7,363 nt of DNA from NCBI GenBank assembly GCA_902478395.1, contig CABSKZ010000133.1, forward strand, positions 1-7,363, in the 5' to 3' direction. Source of the DNA: an uncultured Eubacteriales bacterium (lineage in GTDB: Bacteria; Bacillota; Clostridia; UBA1381; UBA9506). Positions 1 to 6,178 of the stretch are shown here, piece after piece (position 1 is the first letter of the stretch; each line of letters opens with the position of its first letter). The notes under the pieces were generated by a model. It did not search any database. It had not been told where the DNA came from and saw only the letters and a list, made by a program, of their open reading frames with translations. The position numbers were made by a program, and so were the translations under genes.

Positions 1-1
1 G

Positions 2-1075
2 GGTATTCCGGTTCTGGCAGTCTGCCATCCCGCCGCAAAAACGCAGCAAATTCTTGAAGCATGGCCGGAAAATCCGCAGGATGTTTTGAAGTCATTTGTT
101 TTTGACGTTTGCGGGGCAGAAGCCAATTGGAATATGAAGAATTTCGTTACCGACCAGATTGAGCTGGTCCGCAAACAAGTTGGAGATAAAAAAGTGTTGC
201 TCGCCCTGTCTGGCGGCGTGGATTCTTCAGTAGTCGCAGCGTTGCTGCTCAAAGCCATTGGGGACAAGCTGACATGTGTGCATGTCAATCACGGGTTACT
301 CCGGAAAGGGGAAGCGGAACAGGTTGTGGATGTGTTCCAGAAAAAACTGAATGCCAATCTGGTCTATGTAGATGCGAGCGAGCGTTTCCTGACAAAACTT
401 AAAGACGTTGCAGATCCGGAAGAAAAACGGAAAATTATCGGTGCGGAGTTCATCCGTGTGTTTGAAGAAGAAGCGAGAAAGCTGGAAGGCATTGATTATC
501 TCGCACAGGGAACGATTTATCCGGATATTGTGGAAAGCGGCACAAAAACTGCAAAAATGGTTAAGTCCCACCATAATGTGGGCGGATTGCCGGAAGACTT
601 GCAGTTTGAGCTGGTTGAACCATTAAAGCAGTTGTTTAAGGACGAGGTTCGCGCGTGCGGCTTGGAACTTGGCCTGCCGGATGAAATGGTTTTCCGTCAA
701 CCCTTCCCGGGGCCTGGTCTCGGTGTGCGTTGCCTTGGCGCAATCACAAAAGAACGCCTGGAGGCGGTGCGTGAATCCGACGCGATTTTGCGGGAGGAAT
801 TCAAAATTGCCGGCCTGGACAAAAAAGTGTGGCAGTATTTTACGGTTATTCCAGACTTTAAATCCGTTGGAGTACGAGACCACGCGAGATGTTTTGAGTA
901 TCCAGTTATTATACGTGCAGTCAACACCATCGACGCAATGACGGCTAGTATCGAATGTGTGGATTGGCCGGTTTTGACAAAAATTACAGACCGGATATTA
1001 AAAGAGGTTAAAAACGTGAACAGGGTCTGCTACGACCTTTCTCCAAAACCGACGGCAACAATAGAATGGGAATAA
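2..1075 (+). CDS. guaA: GMP synthase (glutamine-hydrolysing), 3' part, 5' end cut by window edge
   Basis: The last 357 residues of GMP synthase, the cytosolic enzyme that aminates XMP to GMP using ATP and glutamine-derived ammonia. The frame is open from base 2, so the TTG at 86 is an internal Leu codon and not a start. The ATP-pyrophosphatase half is complete: P-loop SGGVDSS at 209-229, then VNHGLLRKGE, GTIYPDIVES, KSHHNVGGLP, FRQPFPGPGLG, and the dimerisation/lid region ending KPTATIEWE with TAA at 1073. The usual Asp of the V-D-H/N-G motif is Asn here. Only about 28 residues before the linker (CG-x-x-x-x-W) are visible. They contain AVCHPAAK, where class I glutaminases normally have QFHPE, so the catalytic Glu is not seen at its expected place and the stretch to the linker is about 7 residues longer than usual. 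Identity of the ATPPase half is very secure; the state of the glutaminase half is not. Confidence 0.96.
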   Translation, partial: GIPVLAVCHPAAKTQQILEAWPENPQDVLKSFVFDVCGAEANWNMKNFVTDQIELVRKQVGDKKVLLALSGGVDSSVVAALLLKAIGDKLTCVHVNHGLLRKGEAEQVVDVFQKKLNANLVYVDASERFLTKLKDVADPEEKRKIIGAEFIRVFEEEARKLEGIDYLAQGTIYPDIVESGTKTAKMVKSHHNVGGLPEDLQFELVEPLKQLFKDEVRACGLELGLPDEMVFRQPFPGPGLGVRCLGAITKERLEAVRESDAILREEFKIAGLDKKVWQYFTVIPDFKSVGVRDHARCFEYPVIIRAVNTIDAMTASIECVDWPVLTKITDRILKEVKNVNRVCYDLSPKPTATIEWE

Positions 1076-1178
1076 TTTTTGATTAGAAAAAGAAATCCAT
1101 GGACAAATCAGGATAATGGTTGTTATCCATATCGCATACAGGGCCTTGGATATTCCGGATTGAATGATTGTCGCAGAG

Positions 1179-1214
1179 CGGCCCGTCCCGCAAAAAAAGC
1201 TGCGGGGCGGGCTG
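1179..1214 (+). terminator. GC-rich hairpin after guaA, possible terminator without a clear T tract
   Basis: Left arm 1179-1192 and right arm 1201-1214 pair over 14 positions, with one G-T wobble and one further G-T/C-A-type imperfection, closing an A-rich 8-base loop (1193-1200). It lies 104 bases after the guaA stop and just before the -35 box of the next gene, which suits a transcription end or insulator. The bases after it (TTGGAATAATTTG) are not a proper T run, so intrinsic termination is only a guess. Confidence 0.45.
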
Positions 1215-1227
1215 TTGGAATAATTTG

Positions 1228-1256
1228 TTGACAAAATTGCCGTGGTGCAATATAAT
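1228..1256 (+). promoter_or_regulatory. Consensus sigma-70/sigma-A promoter for the ABC operon
   Basis: Perfect TTGACA (1228-1233) and perfect TATAAT (1251-1256) are separated by exactly 17 bases. The start of transcription would be near 1263, giving a leader of about 37 bases before the ATG at 1300. A promoter matching consensus at all 12 positions predicts strong basal expression unless a repressor acts. No clear operator palindrome is seen over it. Confidence 0.85.
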
Positions 1257-1299
1257 GGTTGGCGGCGCGAATTTTGTGCCGGAGGGGAAGATATTATCT

Positions 1300-3123
1300 A
1301 TGAGTGCGAAAAAGCTGTTTTTGTGCATTTTAGTGACAGTTCTTGGTTTGAGCATAGCCGGCTGCACAAAAATGCCGGATGAAAACAAAACAGATTCTAC
1401 ACTGCCCGTAGAGAACATATCTGGGGTAGAGGATTTAAAGGGGAAAAAAATTGGCGTATCCCTGGGCTCGGGAGCAGATATGCGCCTTACGGGGAACGAC
1501 GCTTATGAAGTCCTGCGGTATGATACTGCGACAGATGCGCTTTTGGGGCTGCAATCTGGTTCAGTTTCCGCGATAGCGGCTGAAATCACGACAGCCCGCG
1601 AATTCATGAAAGAGAATAATACCCTGTCCGTACTGGGCGGAGATGTCGGAAGCGAAACTTACGGAGTGGCGCTGCCAAAAGGGAGCGTAGAACTGAAAAA
1701 TAAGGTCGACCTGTTTATTCATTATTTAAAGGACTCCGGCGCTTATGGAAACATGGTTTCCAGATGGATTAAGTCAGGGTCGGATAGTATTAAAATGCCG
1801 GATATTAAAACAGGGAACGGCCCATCGCTCCGTGTCGGGATTAACGCGGAATACGCTCCGTTTGAATATATCGGCGAAAAGGAAGAGATGCTCGGATTTG
1901 ATATTGAATTCATCAAACGGTTTGCCGCCTTCTACAATTTCCAGCTTGAATTTTACGAATCGGACTTTTCCAGTTTATTTCTCGCACTCGACGAGGGCAA
2001 GGTGGATATGATTATTTCCGCTGTGGCCATAACAGAAGAGCGCGAACAGAGGTATACCTTCAGCGACGCCTACTATAACAACGAGATTGTCTTTCTAACA
2101 AATTCTCCGCTTGATACCGGAAAGGTGGACTCGCTGAAGGATTTAGATGGCAAAAGTATTGGCCTTTTGACCGACATCGCAAAAGAACATGCCAACGATG
2201 AGATAGCGGAAATAAAGAATTCCCAAACGCTCTATTTCGAGGATTTGGAAAGTGAACTCATGGCGCTTCGCGCCAAGCGGATATCTGCCCTGTTGGCGGC
2301 AAAAGAGGACGCCCAAAAGATTGTAGATGAAAACAGGGATCTTATCATGCTCGACAGTCCTGTAAGCATTGAAGAAAATATTTACTATATCGTTGCTTCC
2401 GGTGAGGTAATGGAGCAGCGGCTGGCGCTGGTGGAAAGAGTCAAAAACAGTTTTTATAATAACCTGATAAAGGAACAGCGCTATCTCCTGGTGTTGGAAG
2501 GATTATGGATTACCATTCAAATCTCCCTCGCTTCCGGCCTGCTCGGTACACTGCTGGGGCTGCTGTTTTGTTATTTCATAAGGTCAAAACACCGTGTCCT
2601 GCGTTCGTTTGCTCAAGTTTATACGAAAGTAATTCAGGGGACTCCTATTGTCGTCCTGTTATTGATTGTCTGCTATATTATTTTTGCCCGTGTGCCAATT
2701 AGCGAAAATCTGATTGCGATTATTACATTTTCAGTTTATTTCAGCGCACACGTATGTGAACTGCTGGCAACTGGTATCCATTCGGTCGGCAGTGGGCAGA
2801 AAGAAGCCGCGATGGCACTCGGCTACACAGAAACGCACGCGTTTTTCAGGCATATTCTTCCACAGGCCGTCACAAATGCCTTGCCTGCCTATCGAGCCGC
2901 GTTTGTTTCACTGGTTCAGACTACCTCCATCGTTGGTTATATTGCAATATCAGACCTGACGAAAGCGAGTGACATCATCCGTAGCCGGACATATGAAGCA
3001 TTCTTCCCCTTGATTATGGTGGCAATCATTTATTTTGTTCTTGCGTACCTCATGACGCTCGGACTGAAATATCTGGAAAGACGGATGGACATTACCAGAC
3101 GCAAAAGGAGTATCAGACTATGA
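1300..3123 (+). CDS. Polar amino-acid-type ABC importer: lipoprotein substrate-binding domain fused to permease
   Basis: A 607-residue fusion of receptor and membrane channel for an ABC importer. The ATG at 1300 is chosen because it follows GGAGGGG (1281-1287), lies downstream of the promoter, and begins a lipoprotein signal peptide with lipobox IAGC (Cys22); the frame is open further upstream, but that part precedes the promoter. Residues ~43-160 look like only the second-lobe portion of a family 3 solute-binding domain (DLKGKKIGVSLG...). Residues ~175-390 are a full one (AEYAPFEY, GFDIEF, TEER, FSDAYY). Residues ~395-600 are a HisM/GlnP-type permease with QGTPIVV and the EAA loop (EAAMALG... 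ILPQA, 502-523) that docks on the ATPase. Arg248 for the ligand carboxylate is kept, but the usual binding Asp of the second lobe reads Ala334 (Glu95 in the partial copy). Substrate unknown; an amino acid or relative is likely. It overlaps the ATPase gene by 4 bp. Confidence 0.92.
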   Translation: MSAKKLFLCILVTVLGLSIAGCTKMPDENKTDSTLPVENISGVEDLKGKKIGVSLGSGADMRLTGNDAYEVLRYDTATDALLGLQSGSVSAIAAEITTAREFMKENNTLSVLGGDVGSETYGVALPKGSVELKNKVDLFIHYLKDSGAYGNMVSRWIKSGSDSIKMPDIKTGNGPSLRVGINAEYAPFEYIGEKEEMLGFDIEFIKRFAAFYNFQLEFYESDFSSLFLALDEGKVDMIISAVAITEEREQRYTFSDAYYNNEIVFLTNSPLDTGKVDSLKDLDGKSIGLLTDIAKEHANDEIAEIKNSQTLYFEDLESELMALRAKRISALLAAKEDAQKIVDENRDLIMLDSPVSIEENIYYIVASGEVMEQRLALVERVKNSFYNNLIKEQRYLLVLEGLWITIQISLASGLLGTLLGLLFCYFIRSKHRVLRSFAQVYTKVIQGTPIVVLLLIVCYIIFARVPISENLIAIITFSVYFSAHVCELLATGIHSVGSGQKEAAMALGYTETHAFFRHILPQAVTNALPAYRAAFVSLVQTTSIVGYIAISDLTKASDIIRSRTYEAFFPLIMVAIIYFVLAYLMTLGLKYLERRMDITRRKRSIRL

Positions 3124-4205
3124 TTTCTGTTAGAAACTTAAAAATGGTATACAATAACAGCGAAGTCATAAAAAACTTGAGCGTTGATATCGGCGAAGGG
3201 GAAGTCGTTTCTATCATCGGCCCTTCTGGAACAGGCAAAAGCACCTTTCTAAGATGTCTCAATCTGCTGGAAACGCCGACTGCAGGAGATATTTTTATTG
3301 ATGGGGAAAAAATTACGGATAAGAATTGTGATTTATCGCTTGTCAGGCGGAAAATGGGGATGGTTTTCCAGCATTTCAATCTGTTCGAAAACCGGATGGT
3401 GATTGAGAATGTTATGATTGCACCAATAGATTTGTTAAAGAAGGATAAAAAAGAAGCCTTTGAGCTTGGGATGCAGCTTTTGAAAAAGGTTGGCTTGGCG
3501 GAGAAGGCTTATTCCTATCCAAGTGAGCTTTCCGGTGGACAGAAGCAACGGGCTGCAATCGCACGTACACTGGCGATGAAACCGGAAATTATTTTGTTCG
3601 ATGAACCGACTTCAGCTCTTGATCCCATTATGGTGAACGAGGTTCTTTCCGTCATTAAGCAGCTCGCCAAAGAGAAGCTGACAATGCTGATTGTGACACA
3701 TGAAATGGACTTTGCGGAAGAAGTCTCCACACGGGTCCTGTATATGGACAAAGGCGGAATTTATGAGGATGGACCATCGGAGGAGATTTTTAAACATCCG
3801 AAAAGAGAAAAAACCCGTGCATTTATCCAGCATATTCACTCGTACGAGATTAAAATTACGAACCGTGATTTTGATTATCTGCACCTTGTTGGCGAATTGG
3901 ATGATTTTGCAAAGAGATACTATTTTTCGAAAGCCGCGACAAACAGTTTGCAGCTGGTCGTTGAAGAAATGGTCTATCATTTGATTTTACCAATACAGTC
4001 AGATTCGGTTTTGATAGATGTACTGATTACGTTTGATGAACAGACCTCCGTTTTAGCGTTTGAGATTAACTACGCGGGTGGAGAAAGGAATGTTCTGGAA
4101 CAGGACGATGACATTTCTGTTATGATTGTCAAAGGAAAACTGGAGGAATTTCATCACAAATACGAACATGGCATGAATATCATTACGGCCAAAATGAAAA
4201 TCTAA
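3120..4205 (+). CDS. ABC importer ATPase with C-terminal RsbW/GHKL-like extension
   Basis: A 361-residue cytosolic ATPase that should power the permease encoded just upstream. Its ATG overlaps the upstream TGA (ATGA), and AGGAG at 3106-3110 gives 9-base spacing. Residues 1-240 are a standard polar amino-acid ATPase (GlnQ/HisP type): Walker A GPSGTGKS 34-41, Q-loop Gln84, signature LSGGQ 137-141, Walker B ILFDEP 158-163, H-loop His194. GlnQ-type proteins normally stop near residue 240-250, but this one runs on for about 120 residues. That tail (NSLQLVVEEMVYHLI ~275-289; LAFEINYAGG ~312-321; DDDISVMIVKGKLEEF ~329-344; NIITAKMK) follows the layout of an anti-sigma/GHKL ATPase domain: a helix with E-x-x-x-N, then a D-x-G strand, then closing helices. 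The N-box Asn reads His287 and the D-x-G Asp reads Asn317, so it may not bind ATP. A regulatory or sensory role is inference. Confidence 0.93.
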   Translation: MISVRNLKMVYNNSEVIKNLSVDIGEGEVVSIIGPSGTGKSTFLRCLNLLETPTAGDIFIDGEKITDKNCDLSLVRRKMGMVFQHFNLFENRMVIENVMIAPIDLLKKDKKEAFELGMQLLKKVGLAEKAYSYPSELSGGQKQRAAIARTLAMKPEIILFDEPTSALDPIMVNEVLSVIKQLAKEKLTMLIVTHEMDFAEEVSTRVLYMDKGGIYEDGPSEEIFKHPKREKTRAFIQHIHSYEIKITNRDFDYLHLVGELDDFAKRYYFSKAATNSLQLVVEEMVYHLILPIQSDSVLIDVLITFDEQTSVLAFEINYAGGERNVLEQDDDISVMIVKGKLEEFHHKYEHGMNIITAKMKI

Positions 4206-4206
4206 C

Positions 4207-4246
4207 AAAAAGGAACGGTTATGTTGATACCATACCGTTCCTTTTT
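4207..4246 (+). terminator. Strong intrinsic terminator, probably bidirectional
   Basis: A perfect 13-bp inverted repeat (4207-4219 with 4234-4246), extended by ATG/CAT with one bulged base, begins one base after the ATPase stop. The right arm ends in TTTTT, and the left arm begins with AAAAA, so it can also serve the convergent MerR-type gene on the other strand. Confidence 0.85.
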
Positions 4247-4265
4247 GCTGCGGTTCTGAAAATGG

Positions 4266-4365
4266 CGGACTTGCCGATATGCGCCGGAACGACACTGTCC
4301 GCTTGCGTTGAGGCCGTTTGTTTCAATTTCTGCGACAGTGAATAAAATATAGCGGCAGAAGTCCG
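4266..4365. repeat. Two nested inverted repeats in the convergent gap
   Basis: The outer arms 4266-4276 and 4353-4365 pair over 11 bp (7 + 4) with a 2-base bulge. The inner arms 4293-4302 and 4332-4340 pair over 9 bp (7 + 2) with one bulged C. Both pairs nest in the same order, so an RNA from either strand could fold into a long two-tier stem. No T tract follows on either strand. It might be a 3'-UTR structure, a small RNA or a decayed mobile element; nothing in the sequence decides between these. Confidence 0.4.
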
Positions 4366-4374
4366 TACGTGTTT

Positions 4375-5118
4375 TCATTCAAAAACTTTATTTTTGCAAT
4401 AAACCTGAATCGCAGCGTTTAGAAGCTCTGCCACACCTTTTCCATAGTGTTTTTCGTAAAAGTTCAAGAAACGTTCGTCCGTCACATACAGCTCGCCAAG
4501 CTGGGATAAAATTTCGTCCGTACAGGTATAGCAATTTTCAGTAATATAGGCCTGCCATTGTTTGACGAGAGACTGCAGTACGGGGGCATCCGGTTCACAT
4601 TCGAGACGGCGGGCAAAGGCCCTGAAAATTCGATCTGCCTCATTGGAGTTTTGAATCCACTCCTTTTCCGCTCGGGAGGCTTTATTCTGATACTCCTCCC
4701 ACGCAGCCGTATCGCCCCAGCGCTCCTTTGCCTCCGCTGAAAAACGTTTTGCGGCGGCGTCAATTTCTTTTTTGTCAAATGCGTTTAACATTGCTTTACT
4801 CCCTTTCATCGTGTTATCTATGAGGCGTATCAGCCTGTCAAGCCGTTTTTGTTTTAGAACGAGCAACTCCCGCTGACGTGCCATCGCCTCCCTTTCGTCA
4901 AAGGAGGGGTTTTCTAAAATTTTTTTGATTTCTTTCAGCGGAAACTCCAGTTCCCGAAAAAACAAGATTTGCTGCAAACGGGCAACTTCCTGTTCTCCGT
5001 AAAGCCGATAGCCCGCCTGGGTTGTTGCTGCTGGCTTTAAAAGACCGGTTTCATCATAATAATGCAGTGTGCGCACACTGATTCCGCATAGTGCGGCAAG
5101 TTCTTTGACTGTTTTCAA
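4375..5118 (-). CDS. MerR-family regulator with TipAS-type drug-binding domain
   Basis: A 247-residue transcription factor, close to the length of TipAL/Mta proteins. Residues 1-70 are the MerR winged helix-turn-helix (VKELAALCGISVRTLHYYD, GLLKP, GYRLY, ILFFRELEFPLKEI). Residues ~75-110 form the dimerising coiled coil, and ~115-247 is a TipAS domain (RWGDTAAWEEY; GELYVTDERFLNFYE; GVAELLNAAI). In Streptomyces TipAL, a Cys in a Y-D-C-S context bonds covalently to thiopeptide antibiotics; Cys199 (YTCTDE) sits at the matching place, so a similar sensor role is plausible. The start is TTG at 5118: AAGGAG (5127-5132) lies 8 bases upstream, and the ATG at the end of that Shine-Dalgarno is out of frame. 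No efflux pump lies next to it; the divergent neighbour is a DUF1540 gene. Autoregulation is likely from its promoter structure. Confidence 0.93.
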   Translation of the reverse strand: MKTVKELAALCGISVRTLHYYDETGLLKPAATTQAGYRLYGEQEVARLQQILFFRELEFPLKEIKKILENPSFDEREAMARQRELLVLKQKRLDRLIRLIDNTMKGSKAMLNAFDKKEIDAAAKRFSAEAKERWGDTAAWEEYQNKASRAEKEWIQNSNEADRIFRAFARRLECEPDAPVLQSLVKQWQAYITENCYTCTDEILSQLGELYVTDERFLNFYEKHYGKGVAELLNAAIQVYCKNKVFE

Positions 5119-5142
5119 CGTATCATCTCCTTTGACAAATTT

Positions 5143-5173
5143 ATCATATACGATGACGTAACGTGAGAGTCAA
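5143..5173 (-). promoter_or_regulatory. MerR-type promoter with 19-bp spacer and operator for the TipAS regulator gene
   Basis: On the minus strand, TTGACT (5168-5173) and TATGAT (5143-5148) are separated by 19 bases, longer than the normal 17 and typical of promoters that MerR-family proteins activate by DNA distortion. The spacer holds the 9-base palindrome ACGTTACGT (5156-5164) within CTCACGTTACGT, which resembles MerR-family operator half-sites. Transcription would start near 5136, giving a leader of fewer than 20 bases before the TTG codon. Confidence 0.72.
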
Positions 5174-5198
5174 GTATTTTTTTGAAAATTTTTTATCG

Positions 5199-5223
5199 TA
5201 TAATGAAAATATTGCAGGCAATA
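5199..5223 (+). promoter_or_regulatory. Candidate -10 box and adjacent palindrome upstream of the DUF1540 gene
   Basis: TATAAT at 5199-5204 is a perfect -10 box in a very AT-rich stretch. No good -35 sits 16-18 bases upstream; TTGAAA at 5182-5187 is only 11 bases away. From 5210 to 5223 there is a perfect palindrome, TATTGC-AG-GCAATA, placed about where transcription would start, so it is a candidate operator. The protein that would bind it is unknown. Confidence 0.45.
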
Positions 5224-5280
5224 CTAAGATTGTAACATAGTCAAACTGATTATGGAACAATTTTAGGAGGTATTTTTATT

Positions 5281-5448
5281 ATGGCATGTAAAGCAAACCA
5301 GTCTATTAAATGTACTGTACAGCAGTGCACCTACCATTGTGAAAATCAGGATTACTGTTCTCTGGACTGCATAACGGTTGGAACGCATGAAAATAATCCG
5401 ACCATGGACCAGTGCACAGACTGCAAATCGTTCCAGTTAAAAGGCTAA
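5281..5448 (+). CDS. DUF1540 cysteine-rich small protein
   Basis: A 55-residue protein, MACKANQSIK... to ...FQLKG, starting at the ATG at 5281 with AGGAGG (5265-5270) 10 bases upstream. It has eight Cys (3, 11, 16, 20, 26, 30, 45, 48) and His at 19 and 36, spaced as in DUF1540: I-x-C-x-V-x-x-C-x-Y-H, then C-S-L-D-C-I-x-V-G, then C-x-D-C-x-S-F near the end. There is no signal peptide or membrane segment, so it should be cytosolic or spore-associated. The cysteine layout suggests metal binding (zinc or other), but the family's function is not established. It stands alone between a promoter-like region and its own terminator and is divergent from the TipAS regulator gene. Family assignment is from the recalled motif pattern, without a search. 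Confidence 0.88.
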   Translation: MACKANQSIKCTVQQCTYHCENQDYCSLDCITVGTHENNPTMDQCTDCKSFQLKG

Positions 5449-5461
5449 CTCATAAGCTGTT

Positions 5462-5494
5462 AAGACCGCTTGTATTATTCAAGCGGTCTTTTTT
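5462..5494 (+). terminator. Intrinsic terminator of the DUF1540 gene
   Basis: An 11-bp perfect stem (5462-5472 with 5480-5490) around a 7-base loop is followed by a T run through 5494. It begins 13 bases after the stop codon and is a classic Rho-independent terminator. Confidence 0.93.
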
Positions 5495-5506
5495 CTGCTT
5501 AACGGA

Positions 5507-5535
5507 TTGAATTTTTCGTCGTTTTATGATATATT
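5507..5535 (+). promoter_or_regulatory. Sigma-70/sigma-A-like promoter for the HD-domain gene
   Basis: TTGAAT (5507-5512) and TATATT (5530-5535) are separated by 17 bases, between the preceding terminator and the HD gene. The predicted start near 5542 gives a leader of about 24 bases. Confidence 0.65.
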
Positions 5536-5565
5536 TTAAGGTATTCTGACAATTGAGGTGAAGAT

Positions 5566-6141
5566 ATGGGTAACAAAGAAGAATTTTTGGAGATATATCG
5601 AACGAACATCCAACGGGAGGGTGCGGACAAGCTGCTGGAGTATCTGCAGTCGCCCGCCAGCGATTTTTTTACAGCTCCGGCAAGTTCGCGGTTTCACGGC
5701 TCTCATGAAGGTGGGCTGTTGGAGCATAGCCTCAATGTCTATCACTGTCTTTGCGATTATCTTAACCGCGGGCGGGTGAAAAACCAGTACGGGTTGGATT
5801 ACAGCGCGGAATCCGTAGCAATCGCGTCCCTTCTGCACGATCTCTGTAAAGTGAATTGCTACAAAAAAGGGTCGCGTAATGTAAAAGACAAAAATGGCGT
5901 ATGGCAGAAGGTTCCGACCTATGAATTTTCAGACGAGCTGCCATATGGCCACGGAGAAAAATCCGTCTATATCATTACTGGTTTCATGAAACTGACACGG
6001 GAAGAGGCGTTTGCAATCCGTTACCATATGGGCTTTTCCGGTGAAGAAAGCAAGCGGAATGTAGGAGATGCCTTTGAAAAGTTTCCTCTCGCGTTTGCTC
6101 TGAGTACCGCCGACATGGAAGCAACATATTTTCTGGAATAA
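5566..6141 (+). CDS. HD-domain metal-dependent phosphohydrolase
   Basis: A 191-residue cytosolic protein starting at the ATG at 5566 with GAGGTG 5 bases upstream. It carries the full HD-superfamily metal ligand set: His54 (GGLLEHSLNV), His91-Asp92 (SLLHDLCKV), His129 (YGHGEKS), His154 (IRYHMG) and Asp183 (STADME). The GSHEGGLLEHSLNV stretch resembles the HD part of the YhaM exoribonuclease family, but the N-terminal OB-fold found in YhaM is absent, so this is a stand-alone HD domain. HD proteins hydrolyse phosphate esters of nucleotides or nucleic acids; the substrate cannot be read from the sequence. Similar lone HD proteins also occur in phages of Firmicutes, but no phage gene is nearby. 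It has its own promoter and lies ahead of the AEC transporter gene with a 125-base gap. Confidence 0.88.
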   Translation: MGNKEEFLEIYRTNIQREGADKLLEYLQSPASDFFTAPASSRFHGSHEGGLLEHSLNVYHCLCDYLNRGRVKNQYGLDYSAESVAIASLLHDLCKVNCYKKGSRNVKDKNGVWQKVPTYEFSDELPYGHGEKSVYIITGFMKLTREEAFAIRYHMGFSGEESKRNVGDAFEKFPLAFALSTADMEATYFLE

Positions 6142-6178
6142 AGACGGATTTTCTGCGGTTCTTTGTGTAAAAATAATA

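Noticed and set aside
1111..1128. Small hairpin GGATAA...TTATCC after guaA
   Set aside because: It has only a 6-bp AT-rich stem with no T tract; it could easily be chance, although it sits in the guaA 3' region.
1168..1299. Upstream in-frame extension of the substrate-binding/permease gene from a TTG at 1168
   Set aside because: It would overlap the hairpin and the consensus promoter, lacks a good ribosome site and hides the lipoprotein signal peptide. The ATG at 1300 explains all of these.
1083..1418. Open frame on the minus strand across the guaA-ABC gap
   Set aside because: It overlaps the promoter and the signal peptide codons of a well-supported gene, has no recognisable motif and no clear ribosome site.
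3515..3980. Long minus-strand open frames inside the ATPase gene
   Set aside because: They are antisense shadows of the strongly conserved ABC ATPase codons, with no family motif.
4266..4365. MITE-type mobile element
   Set aside because: The outer inverted arms resemble terminal repeats, but no flanking target duplication is visible and only one copy is in the window.
6142..6178. Terminator after the HD-domain gene
   Set aside because: The AAAGA/TCTTT arms near 6141-6164 do not extend into a stable stem and no T run follows.
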